Shown: in pieces, positions 52,301 to 61,108 of the stretch | Layout: every line of letters begins with the position of its first letter | How positions within the stretch are numbered: the first letter of the stretch is position 1 | From: Herpomyces periplanetae | Taxonomy: Eukaryota > Ascomycota > Laboulbeniomycetes > Herpomycetales > Herpomycetaceae | Length of the DNA: 64,000 nucleotides | Reading direction: 5' to 3' | Assembly (NCBI GenBank): GCA_009733715.1 | Contig: WMKJ01000056.1 | Coordinates: 1 to 64,000, forward strand | Program-made: the position numbers and the translations under genes | Notes under the pieces: generated by a model | Database searches by the model: none | What the model saw: the letters and a program-made list of their open reading frames with translations, nothing else | Told to the model about the DNA's origin: nothing

Positions 52301-52745
52301 GGATGATCCATCCCAAATTACTGATGCAGCAGTTGTAAACACTGGAGAAGTAGCTTTATTAACGTTGGATTGCACATCTCGTATATTAGCCAGCGAATGG
52401 TTAGATGGTTTACTCATGATTCTCAACCAAAAACCTGTCACAGCACAAACCAACCGGTTAATCGATTTAATATCAAATTTCGGAATGAGAATTCGCCTAT
52501 TAAACGTTCGCTTTGATCAAACTAATTCCACATCTGATGACTCTAAACAACCAGATGATATGACGAATAATCATGATAATGAATTGTCCCCTAAAAGGAG
52601 TTCGTCCCGACAAGCGCGTGTGAAACCTATACTTCCAAGTCGTGAAGGTATAGATAACGAAGAATTTTATTATAACGTGGACGAAAGTTTCGAAGAACGG
52701 TGGCCGACTCAGCCACCGACTTACAAAGGAAACGCCACTCAATGA
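49377..52745 (+). CDS. ELMO/CED-12 family protein
   Basis: ELMO proteins partner DOCK-type Rac GEFs to control actin and polarised growth; the partner is not in this window. Single exon, 1122 residues from ATG 49377. Order: Ser/Thr-rich N-terminus with a proline run (PLPPLPPPPPSQ); armadillo-like region near 175-320 (LSELIINLSSLDQNIQKTAV, LSFLNNLLNLDRGWDYI); the ELMO domain, ending with WKRIGFESESPSNEFSRIGY and CPIAKASKAVSRILYDEF; a helical stretch with CPLLLHWSRLHTALLNVFF and EQLRNLQMQLIERKYKRTW; and a PH domain from about 800 (LLEGAWFHRVLS, WRYVRLAPDRRTLHYYD) to 1040. The C-terminal PTQPPTYK resembles the SH3-binding tail of ELMO. Composition shifts from pyrimidine- to purine-rich codons around 51.7-52 kb. 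PRP4 begins only 153 nt downstream. Confidence 0.9.
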   Translation: MRDHSLSRLTRRGKMQSSVSTSTVSGQDTGIMAGTGTGVDGHTQTSTYTLVRNISQPLPPLPPPPPSQDDPSADISRVNVHTTPASELTTSTSTSSALAVPVNVSVSVSAPAPASTSAPMITSALPSLPLVRDSPSPPLPPPPHSNALRSRPVPGLGRMDIDPSGLMPIPGAGHTLSELIINLSSLDQNIQKTAVHALAQRIGTNATAADDFINEGGLPRLAHLTLHANGTSLAYSLSFLNNLLNLDRGWDYITPELLSRVTLLVVTLPFDSYLRPCIGIIYAILVKPDRGFRELKPFILRHGQFFEKLLAGISRGDHALYKKALSLINVYIRDSLTYEPVSDWSRLVKRLHELGIIRAIYSLMNDPDYINKLLNPLLEFQSLTKKILCKWRHIRVSMDNSEHRRILKSIATASQASLMASTATATTPSTPFTPILPLSSPLQKFDPSTNVGDVANLTAPPLPDQWKRIGFESESPSNEFSRIGYLGLMDLADFVHINKDMYQKLLLEQASKPAEQRCPIAKASKAVSRILYDEFRVNKVVGTEHSHHASPKYALDHPGKTYDEVPPNTRTIDSVNATSTEQTSSAVRHDNSASLHVNEPKDVDPSANNCSMSHDDQILCPLLLHWSRLHTALLNVFFRLWASTGATTNEFAKVNKLVRILVRHVVLRERSNVDSHTSHYHAAGGSSNVTFSKPTRKYHVTLDHPTKNTAPRYNNRSPSISEPANDDIPLPAIPQGQENLRQVDVAQVERELAEADYEQLRNLQMQLIERKYKRTWGSHLTFVREELDHEAVQFIREQRTRCLLEGAWFHRVLSEPTTNMIMNSGPRVWRYVRLAPDRRTLHYYDFDAQEYKEWNKVSIEGVSRVRGLKRPVMHGPDIKDLPRKIDLLCVSSVVSNVSHKPIKAKDAIPVTITTASEKSSRDRLYPGTLYDIISPKDDQTCTRLILHGTPNNSDRQISDSFNPTGGGIGNTATWADDPSQITDAAVVNTGEVALLTLDCTSRILASEWLDGLLMILNQKPVTAQTNRLIDLISNFGMRIRLLNVRFDQTNSTSDDSKQPDDMTNNHDNELSPKRSSSRQARVKPILPSREGIDNEEFYYNVDESFEERWPTQPPTYKGNATQ

Positions 52746-52807
52746 GGTTAGGTCATCGGCTGTGGCGTGGGGTAGCCCCGTGTGGCTGAATAGGTGTAGT
52801 TGTGGGG

Positions 52808-52815
52808 TCACGTGA
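52808..52815. promoter_or_regulatory. TCACGTGA E-box between ELMO and PRP4
   Basis: Exact palindrome 84 nt before the PRP4 start, inside a 153-nt gap between tandem genes; the closest such site to a start codon apart from PLD's. Confidence 0.5.
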
Positions 52816-52898
52816 AGAAGATGGTCGCGTCGCGATTTTGGAATTTGATGGTGATTGAGATATCTTCGACATTCAGTTGAACAAGTTGATTATGCGTT

Positions 52899-55331
52899 AT
52901 GGCGACCTTAATGGATTTATCAGGGTCGGGTTTAACGGCGGGTGGTGTAAATATGAATAGTGCAATTGATCATATTACACATCAACGAATTTTCAATCGT
53001 TTAAACGTTGTAACAGATGATCAACGAGTTAGAAGTTGTCTTCGTGAAGCGGGTGAACCGATAACATTTTTTGGCGAAATTACGGCTGATCGAAGAGCTA
53101 GATTACGGGAATTTCTTACGCAGCGTGTTAAACGGCGATTATGCGTGAGATTATGTTTAATTCATCAGTTACGCGAGTCAGCAGGTGAAAAGGCACCAAA
53201 TAATCGGGAAGAACTCCGTCGAGCTGTACGAGATTGGTTGAAATATAAAGCTGACGGTTGGAGCATTTTACAAGCTTCTCAAAGTTCGGAATCATGGATG
53301 ATAGTATCTTCTACTGATGCACATACATCCTTTTGGAATACATTCGCATGGGACTACGTTGATCGTGATATCCTGCGTATTAACGCAGGAGATGTTCTGT
53401 CAGCAGGTTTACCCGAAGGTAGTGATGGCTATTGGGATGAATTATTCTACACAAACCATAGCCATGCTATCCCGAGTGGTGGAGCAACCAGTACAAGTCA
53501 ACGGGATGGAGCGGATCCTCGAAGCACGGATTCTTTCAGTGGTGGTCATAATGTAAATAGTGGACATGTGTATAAATCTAGCGGAGTTAGGGATCTAAAT
53601 GGGGCATATTTGGATAAATTGTCGGATGATGAAGGTATAGCAGGGGATAATGATGTTGATGATAATGAAGAATTTTATACGCCTGGCAAAGCTAGTTTAA
53701 TATATCATCGACAAAGAATAGCGTATAAATCGTTAAAACGAGCTCGCGAACGAATTGCAACCCAAAAAGAAGCGTGTCAAACGTATCCTTTAGGTGTACA
53801 AGTTCGGTTAAGACGAGCAATTCGTGAAAGATGGACAAGGAGTGAATTATGGGGTTCACAAGTAATACCTAGTGCACGAACTGTAGGTTGTGTTCGGTTT
53901 ACACCGTCAGGCTTAGCAGACCGGGATGAAGAAGCTTCAGGGCGTGTATTAGCATGCGCAACGTGGGCAGGGGAAGTGATATTGCTAGCGAGTGAAGATT
54001 TACGTGTATTAAAGCGAATTCGAGTTGCAACGGGAGCACGAGACTGGCATACGTATAGTGTAACTGCAGCGGCAACGGCAGAAGCTCAAGCAGCATCATC
54101 ACAAGCTCCATTTGCAAGTTCATGTGTAGTCAGCGGTTTAGCATGGTGGCCAGGATTGTCATATGTAACGGGAGCATTAACAGAATTATCACCGGAATGT
54201 ATACAACAGGATGAAGTAAAAGATGAAGAAAGTGAGCAACTTAGAAGTGGTATGGTCCACTTTGCGACAGGTGATAGTGAGGGCAAAATTGGGTTATGGA
54301 ATGTATTTAATGCGCGGGAACCATTAGCGGTATTATCACCGTGTGCACAACGAGCGCACGTTTTACAGGCTTATACGGTGAATCTTGTTGGATTAAATCG
54401 AGTGCGAGAAAGTTTAGGTATTCAGGGAGGAAGGGAACGTCGTGGAGAGGTTTTAACAAATAAACTTAATGGATTACCGACGTCACCGTTAGGAGCAGCA
54501 TTTCGGGATCGACTATGTGTAAATCAGAATGATAATTCTGACGCTACATCACAAACTACGAGAACGTTACCAGCGGCGCGAGTGTCACGAGTAGAATTTC
54601 ATCCGACGGGGGAATATATAGCGGCTACATCATTTGATACAACATGGAGTTTTTGGGATATCCGAACCCAATCAGTTATTGAACAACCTCAACATATATT
54701 TACCCAAGATGGTCATGCACGCGAAGTAACGAGTTTAGCCGTGCACGGAGACGGTAGTTTGCTAGCTACGGCAGGACAAGATGCATTAGGTCGAATATGG
54801 GATTTGCGTAGTGGTCGCACGATAATGTTGTTACAAGGACATATTGCGCCCGTTAACGCTTTGAGTTGGTCGGACGATGGGTACAGGTTATTAACGGCGT
54901 CATCGGATGGGTTTGTCAAGTGTTGGGATGTCCGTGCTGTGAAGGATATTGTGAGCATCGGTGCTCATACGGGCGGTGTAACTGATGTGAGTTGGTATAC
55001 GCCTGTTCCGCGATTATCCGGCACTCCGTCGCTTGATTCTTCGTCAACCTCTACTTATCTGCGTAATCCCGCTCTCGCAAGGCCCTTTTTTGCTACCGCT
55101 GGCTTTGATAAATGCGTTCGCTTGTTCAGCGTCGACGATTGGTCTCCCCTTCACACTTTTCACGCTCATACGTCCCCCGTTCTCAGCGTCCATATGGCTT
55201 ATTTACCCGCTCTCGATACCAGTCCCCATCCAAACTCTCCTTCCGACACCCTTCCCAAAATCTCCACCGGCGCCCACCGTTTCGCTATCGCGAGTGCTGG
55301 CCACGATCGTACCGTTAAACTTTGGCACTGA
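52899..55331 (+). CDS. PRP4: U4/U6 snRNP protein PRP4 (PRPF4)
   Basis: WD40 component of the U4/U6.U5 tri-snRNP. Single exon, 810 residues. The SFM (splicing factor motif) lies at about 38-76: VVTDDQRVRSCLREAGEPIT and FFGEITADRRARLREFL, the diagnostic Prp4 sequence. An acidic Ser/Gly-rich insert (about 185-265) follows, then a basic helical region (RQRIAYKSLKRARERIATQK) and a seven-bladed WD40 propeller from about 325, with repeats ending in GLWNV, SFWDIRT, RIWDLRS, KCWDV, RLFSV and KLWH. The protein ends on the last WD repeat. It is much longer than human PRPF4 (522), owing to the acidic insert and loops, including a Ser/Pro-rich loop near residues 710-725 and another at 765-785. Codon composition flips from purine-rich to pyrimidine-rich at about 54.96 kb within the last two WD repeats. 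Convergent with the NTF2-like gene. Confidence 0.94.
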   Translation: MATLMDLSGSGLTAGGVNMNSAIDHITHQRIFNRLNVVTDDQRVRSCLREAGEPITFFGEITADRRARLREFLTQRVKRRLCVRLCLIHQLRESAGEKAPNNREELRRAVRDWLKYKADGWSILQASQSSESWMIVSSTDAHTSFWNTFAWDYVDRDILRINAGDVLSAGLPEGSDGYWDELFYTNHSHAIPSGGATSTSQRDGADPRSTDSFSGGHNVNSGHVYKSSGVRDLNGAYLDKLSDDEGIAGDNDVDDNEEFYTPGKASLIYHRQRIAYKSLKRARERIATQKEACQTYPLGVQVRLRRAIRERWTRSELWGSQVIPSARTVGCVRFTPSGLADRDEEASGRVLACATWAGEVILLASEDLRVLKRIRVATGARDWHTYSVTAAATAEAQAASSQAPFASSCVVSGLAWWPGLSYVTGALTELSPECIQQDEVKDEESEQLRSGMVHFATGDSEGKIGLWNVFNAREPLAVLSPCAQRAHVLQAYTVNLVGLNRVRESLGIQGGRERRGEVLTNKLNGLPTSPLGAAFRDRLCVNQNDNSDATSQTTRTLPAARVSRVEFHPTGEYIAATSFDTTWSFWDIRTQSVIEQPQHIFTQDGHAREVTSLAVHGDGSLLATAGQDALGRIWDLRSGRTIMLLQGHIAPVNALSWSDDGYRLLTASSDGFVKCWDVRAVKDIVSIGAHTGGVTDVSWYTPVPRLSGTPSLDSSSTSTYLRNPALARPFFATAGFDKCVRLFSVDDWSPLHTFHAHTSPVLSVHMAYLPALDTSPHPNSPSDTLPKISTGAHRFAIASAGHDRTVKLWH

Positions 55332-55602
55332 TCCTCTACTCCTTCATATCCCACTCTATAAGCCTAGGTCACCATGGTTAAGTATTTTTATGAAGTAAAA
55401 TAATTTCCTCGTGCGTTACACCCAAAATCTACATTTCAACATACTTTTCTATCAATGTTGTCGTATACGTGTGGACATATTGAAATATTCAAGTTTATCA
55501 AACTTCCTTATTGCTAGTTGTAATAGATATCAAACGCTTGCGATACTTTATGTGTGCAATCTAATCTATCCTACCTTACCCCCTGCAGTCACAAATTCCA
55601 GG

Positions 55603-57813
55603 TTAATCGTCACCATCAAACAAATTCAGAGTATGGTGAAGATCTTTGCGGGTAGTCCGAGTGAACGTCGTTGGTTTAGGTTTAGGTATAGAAGTCGCCG
55701 AATCTGGTCCATTTAGGGATCTAGCATCGTCTCGAAGGGCTGCGTTTTCATCGTAAAAACACCATGACGAATTCATACTATCGTTAACCCGTAGAGTCTT
55801 CTGTCCCGTCGTCTTACCACAACTATTTGTGCTCATTACACTTTCACTTCTAGATTCATCAACTTCACCACGGCCTCGATAATTTGGCTTGCTGCGAATA
55901 GGAAGATTTTGAGTCTCTGGGAAATCCATATTATGGGCAGGTGAAGTATCTGTCATCTCGAAATGATGCACCAACTCTTGATTACGATCTGACACAATTG
56001 TTGACGAAGCTACCGACGGTGTATGAGACCGACTATTTGGATTTCCCGCTGAAATTTGGCTGCGTCCCAATCCACTACCGCTGGTTGTGTTATCCATAAT
56101 TATATTGCTTCGCTTACTCTGATCAAATCGAGTATCACCGTCACCATCCATCATGTGTGATACCGGATCAGTGTATAATTTCAATCCCTCTTTGTGCACA
56201 CGGGCACGAGGATACCCATTTTTCCGCTCTACCGTGCTTCCACCATCATCCGCAAACTCAAAATGAGTTTGAGCATCTGGTCTAGGTTTACCTCCACCGT
56301 AATGTGATTTGCGCAAATTATCACCTTCTTTGTACGATGTACGATCATTTTGCCCCGACACACCTAATACTTTAGCAGGCGCAGGTTCATCTTCATCATC
56401 ACTCCAGCTAAAATGACGAATATCTTGATTTCGTACGCGAGGTTTAACTTTTTCAGGTTGGGTGAAATCTGAAAAATCCCATTGGCTTCCATGTCGATTA
56501 TTATGAGATATTTCATGCCGTAGGGAATCATCGGAGCTACCGTTTTCACCCGGGTTTCTAGACCGGTGGACGGAAGGGGCATCCTCACCGTGACCAAACT
56601 CAAAGTGTTGATATTTCATTGGATTAGTTTTCACGCCTGATTTTTCCGTAGACTCTGAATTAGAATCATGAGAAACTGGATTTCCATGTTCATCCTCAGC
56701 CAATGCATCAAATACACGAATAGGGCCGTACTTTTTACCGAAACCGGCACGCAGATCAGGAATTTTTTCCACACCACCCAATAGGACAGGATGGGGACCA
56801 GTTTCACAATCATCAGTGCGACTTTGGCGGGCTCTTGGAGCATTTCCATCATCGTTAACTGGATCATCATCGTATCCACTGAGAATAGATTCTAGATCAC
56901 GAGGACGTGGACGAGCTGAAGAACGTGGACCGGAATAAGCAGAATCTCGAGAAGGTTGATCCGTATTCCCCCCAAATAAAGATATTGAAGGGCTTAAATC
57001 TCTTGAAGCACAAGCTGAGTTGTTTTTGACGTTTGCAAGGTATGGACGTTGATTGGCACGACGAGAAATTGAGGTATGGTCGGAAGAGTTATAGTTATTA
57101 ATTCTATCGGAGGTAGATTTAACGATAAGGCGAGTTTGGTCCGCAGATTCACGGATGGGTAAACTGTTTATAACGGGAAGAATACTTGGATTGAACAGGT
57201 GGGTTTGCTTTAACAAGCTAGCCTGATCCCAATAAATTCGAACACAAGAAATTTTATTGTCAGCATCGAACTCCACAATGTGTAGGGAAGGAAAAGTAAC
57301 GGATTTTCCCTCTAATGACGAGCCATCGACACCGGGCAAGTAGGGACCACCGGCGTGTAGAAGATTGGTATCGGGCGAGTAAAAGTCGAGGCTATCAGGG
57401 CGACCGACAAATTCAAGGCTTGATTCAACGTCAATTACGGCGATGCGAGAAGTGGAAGTATTGGTAGAAGAATATGAACGGTAAGAAGAGGAAGATGAAG
57501 CGGATTCGGATTCAGAAGGGTACAAGGGTTCGTGTAGATCATTATTACTTAATAAAAGAGCAGTGGCGCTGGATCCAACCGTGCAGGTAAGTGCACGGTC
57601 GGGACGCCGACGGCGTAAAACACGAGCTTGGGCGTTAAAGTGTCTCAAAATTGTTTGAGGATCACCGACAATATGGACGAGTGAAGGAACGTAAGTAATG
57701 GAAGCATGAGGTGCCAGATGAGAGGTGGAAGGTTGGTGCAAAAAGCTAGAGTAATGCTTGAAAAAGTAGTTAGGAGAGAAGTCGACGCTGGGAGGCGAGG
57801 TTAAGGAAGACAT
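55603..57813 (-). CDS. NTF2-like fungal protein with aromatic/acidic motif array
   Basis: Conserved fungal protein of unknown function. Single exon, 736 residues from ATG 57813 (the frame extends upstream only through a TTG). Residues about 10-240 form an NTF2/SnoaL-like domain: FFKHYSSFLHQ, HFNAQARVLRRR, VIDVESSLEFVG, VTFPSLHIVEFD, VRIYWDQASLLKQ. The rest is disordered and carries a series of short motifs of the form aromatic-x-aromatic-x-acidic: HFEFGHG (near 404), WDFSDF (444), HFSWSDDED (468), HFEFADDG (516), HHFEMTDTSP (615), WCFYDEN (686) and the terminal LNLFDGDD. I remember ascomycete relatives with the same domain and equivalents of most of these motifs, which suggests selection. It may bind RNA-transport or trafficking partners; that is speculation. 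Convergent with PRP4. Confidence 0.8.
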   Translation of the reverse strand: MSSLTSPPSVDFSPNYFFKHYSSFLHQPSTSHLAPHASITYVPSLVHIVGDPQTILRHFNAQARVLRRRRPDRALTCTVGSSATALLLSNNDLHEPLYPSESESASSSSSYRSYSSTNTSTSRIAVIDVESSLEFVGRPDSLDFYSPDTNLLHAGGPYLPGVDGSSLEGKSVTFPSLHIVEFDADNKISCVRIYWDQASLLKQTHLFNPSILPVINSLPIRESADQTRLIVKSTSDRINNYNSSDHTSISRRANQRPYLANVKNNSACASRDLSPSISLFGGNTDQPSRDSAYSGPRSSARPRPRDLESILSGYDDDPVNDDGNAPRARQSRTDDCETGPHPVLLGGVEKIPDLRAGFGKKYGPIRVFDALAEDEHGNPVSHDSNSESTEKSGVKTNPMKYQHFEFGHGEDAPSVHRSRNPGENGSSDDSLRHEISHNNRHGSQWDFSDFTQPEKVKPRVRNQDIRHFSWSDDEDEPAPAKVLGVSGQNDRTSYKEGDNLRKSHYGGGKPRPDAQTHFEFADDGGSTVERKNGYPRARVHKEGLKLYTDPVSHMMDGDGDTRFDQSKRSNIIMDNTTSGSGLGRSQISAGNPNSRSHTPSVASSTIVSDRNQELVHHFEMTDTSPAHNMDFPETQNLPIRSKPNYRGRGEVDESRSESVMSTNSCGKTTGQKTLRVNDSMNSSWCFYDENAALRDDARSLNGPDSATSIPKPKPTTFTRTTRKDLHHTLNLFDGDD

Positions 57814-58257
57814 GTTAGTAGAGGAAAAATGAAGGTTGGAGATATTGTAGATGAGCAATTAAAGTGAATCCTTGACGGGTTGGTAATGATGAAAGTAGAT
57901 CAGTAATACTAAGACAGTAAGGAGGAAGAGAAAGATGGTATGTGGACAACGCGGATGGGAATGTTTGGGTGGATAAATTTACGTTAAAATTTAACAGAAA
58001 GGTTGATTAAAGGGAAGTAAATTGATGGTATAACGATAAAGTAAAATGGGCACAAGAGCATGCATTGAACGAAGAAGAATGTTTAAGGGTGTAAAAATGT
58101 TAAAATTTAAAGAGAAGAGGATAAAAAGTTGCGATAATATATTTATGGGGGAGTACGAGGGAGGGGAGAAAGTAATGAAAAGTTAATGGAAGATAGAGTG
58201 AGAATAGATTTGACAAATTGACGATAATTGAAAAGAATAGATATGGTAGAAACTTTG

Positions 58258-58309
58258 GAGTGGAAGAGAGAAGTTAAGAGTGGAAGAGAGAAATTAAAAG
58301 TGGAAGAAG
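58258..58309 (+). repeat. 20-nt purine-rich tandem repeat, 2.6 copies
   Basis: Units GAGTGGAAGAGAGAAGTTAA and GAGTGGAAGAGAGAAATTAA, then a partial AAGTGGAAGAAG unit. It lies 445-500 nt upstream of the NTF2-like start, so in its likely promoter or leader. Confidence 0.75.
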
Positions 58310-58419
58310 AACGCGATTTAATCAAAATGGAAGAAGAGAAACGCGTAAAAGGAAAAGTGAAGCGAGGGGAACGAGTTACTAACACATTTGTTAGATAATC
58401 AAGAAATCATACCTACGGT

Positions 58420-58467
58420 GATGGCGATGGCGATGGCGATGGGGACGACGGCGATAGCGATGGCGAC
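58420..58467 (+). repeat. GATGGC hexanucleotide tract
   Basis: Three exact GATGGC units followed by diverged GATGGG, GACGAC, GATAGC and GATGGC units in phase. On the minus strand it produces an artefactual His/Arg-rich frame. Confidence 0.75.
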
Positions 58468-61108
58468 GTGCTAGTAAAAAGCTGACACGCTGTTCTGCTT
58501 CTAAGGATGTAGCGTAGCGTAGACTAGTTAATATGCGGCGTGTTATGCATTGAACAGTTCTACAATCGGGGCAAGTAGATTGATCAGTGATAACAAACAA
58601 AAGTGTAACGGGGTGCGTACCGACCGTGATCGTGATCTCGATAGTGTGTGCGCGTATTTAACAGGTGAGAGCGAGTTTGTGGTGTGGATTGTATAAGTGT
58701 GTATGTAAATTTTCTGCGCGTGGATGTACACTGGATTATAGTTAAGATGATTCACGTTTTACCATATTGAGGTATGGCAAGGTGAGGTAAAGCGGGAATA
58801 ATTAAACTCGTGGGAAGAGCGTGAGGGAAGGGGGGCAGTGGTAAACGTAGAGTGGACAAAGTGAATCAATGGACAGTTTATCTAATGTAAACTAACTGAC
58901 TCGTATAATTAATGCTATGTTTAACCAAACTAAACTTGTATGTTACATGATGATACAAAACGTGAAAAAGTATACTAGCGTAAGAATTACCGAACATGGC
59001 AAAACATGCATGAATGTGAATGAGCGTGTGAGCACTTGGTGGGCAATTTGGGAAAAGTAGGTGTGAAAATGTTCCTGCTAGTTATTCGTCTGGGATGGTA
59101 AGTTCATGAGAAACAAGATTAAAAGAGTCAAGTTAGCAGGTCTTTCAAGGGGATATTATCATTAATATATTTACACGTTCATCTCTATTAGATTGAGCGC
59201 GTATTAACAAGTAGATGTAAGGGTCAGAGAAACATACTCGCGTGTGGTTGGCTTGAATAAAACGAAAGACAAGGAAAATTTGTTCGTTGATTCAAGCATA
59301 TGGTGGCCATCTATATGTTTAACGCAGTAAATAACCATTGTTCTAGAGAATAAAATACATCGAATCATTTAACCCTGAAGATCTAAATGCCTGCCTTAAC
59401 AAGCTGTCGTGATCCTTGAATATGCCGGGCTAAGACCCTTCTTCCTCCTCTTCCTTCCCCCCGACTTGTACGCACGTATACCTGAGTTCTCGGAAGTATG
59501 TGCAGCTGAAATGTTTGCAAAGTGCACATTAGATTGACGCATCCCATTGTACAACAGACCGTGCACACCATGGCCCGATATTAACGTTATCAGTCAACCG
59601 TTATCAAAAACCGTTATACGCGCCATTAGTCGTGGGTGACATTTGTATGGCCATCTCATAACAAGGATTAACGTGGACCAAAGTAGTTGTATAGTTTGGC
59701 ATGGCATGGATGAACTTACCGGTAGAATCCTTCAGTTTAACCTCCTTCACCTGAATGCGCATGCGCCCATTCAACGCAAGGCCTGCCCAACTTCAAGCAG
59801 GGACTCGAGATTAATGATTTAACGCGCCATGATGAACTGTGCAGGAATCATGGAATTGTGTATGGAACGGAAATTGACTGCAGTATGCACCAAGTGGATT
59901 GTGCGCCTGCGTCCCGAAATCCTCACCCACTCGCACACGCACGCCAAAATCCCCTGGCACCTTCTTGTTCCTCCCAACGCCCAGGATCCGTGTACGTAAA
60001 TGCGTTTCACATGTATTATTATCATCGTTTAATCCAACGGAGATACACTCCCGCCTGCCCGTCTGCCCGCCTGCCCGCTTCTCATTCTTCTCTTAGTTCG
60101 TGCTTCCCCCTCGCCTCTAGCCCGTCTGCTCGCCTAACTTGTCATCTCAAACACACTAAATATGAATCTAAAACATTTCCGCATTCCCATATTCATGCCC
60201 ATACGCCCACAATCCCAGGGACCCAAAATCTCGCCATTTTATTCTGATTTTTCCATCCCAACTGTTACTGTTAGCCAAACAATTAATCTCTCTGGCACAA
60301 TCCAAATACCCAGCAACTTCTCCAGCGACCGCTATGTAGGGGTCCCTCACCGCTTCTCGCCTTTCATTTTACTTAAAAGTTTATCGTGTACCACCGTGGT
60401 GATCAACATACACACAGACCTGGAAAAACTATTTAAATTAACTCAAACCAAATGAAACAAGGCCAAAATGATCAATCATATTTTGTGTACATGCGCGCGC
60501 GCGTGTCTGCTGTAGGAAAATAAAACCAAAAGAATTGCAACAAATTTTTCTTGTAATCATAGCAAAAAATTGGGAAATATGCCCGAGATCCACAGCCCAA
60601 AATCAAAATTGGCTTAAATCACTACTCTAACGCCAACAAACAGTTTCAAAAATTCCCATCCGATAATTAACCTTTACTAAATCATTCATATTGCATTGCT
60701 GTTGATCCCCCACTCTATGCTGTATGTCTGCGTGTGCATGTGCTCATCAGTCCACTCACGCCCGATCGTAACCTCCACTCATCCAATTCCATGGATTTGC
60801 GTTTGCTTTTAAACGTATCAACCTTCGCTCGCATGTACGCACGCCAACAACTATCGGCACACACGGTTGTTAACGCTTCGATGCGAGCGTTAATCCTTTA
60901 TTTGTCGGCCCACCCTTTCATCATCCGTTAATCACACTCTAACCGATACCTATACCGTTCCCATCACTATTGCCTGCCCATTATTTGGCTAAAGGGGAGG
61001 GGAAAGAGAGGGGGTATCACGAACACGAGAATTTCCCGCACTCTCACACTTCACTACTTCTTCCAACTACTCCTTTCGTTCTATGCGTTCATTCATCCCA
61101 CCCAAACC

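Larger units (their letters stand above)
57814..61108. other. Intergenic region between two minus-strand genes
   Basis: 3.3 kb. Purine-rich on plus up to about 59.36 kb (upstream region of the NTF2-like gene), then pyrimidine-leaning (3' region of the conserved unknown gene). It contains a 20-nt tandem duplication at 58258 and a GATGGC tract at 58420. Short open frames around 59.85-60.45 kb and 60.7-60.9 kb show no similarity and are full of His, Pro and Ser. No RNA gene recognised. Confidence 0.5.

Noticed and set aside
58391-58600. Small minus-strand frame with RHRHRH-like residues.
   Set aside because: Created by the GATGGC repeat; no splice signals linking it to the NTF2-like gene.
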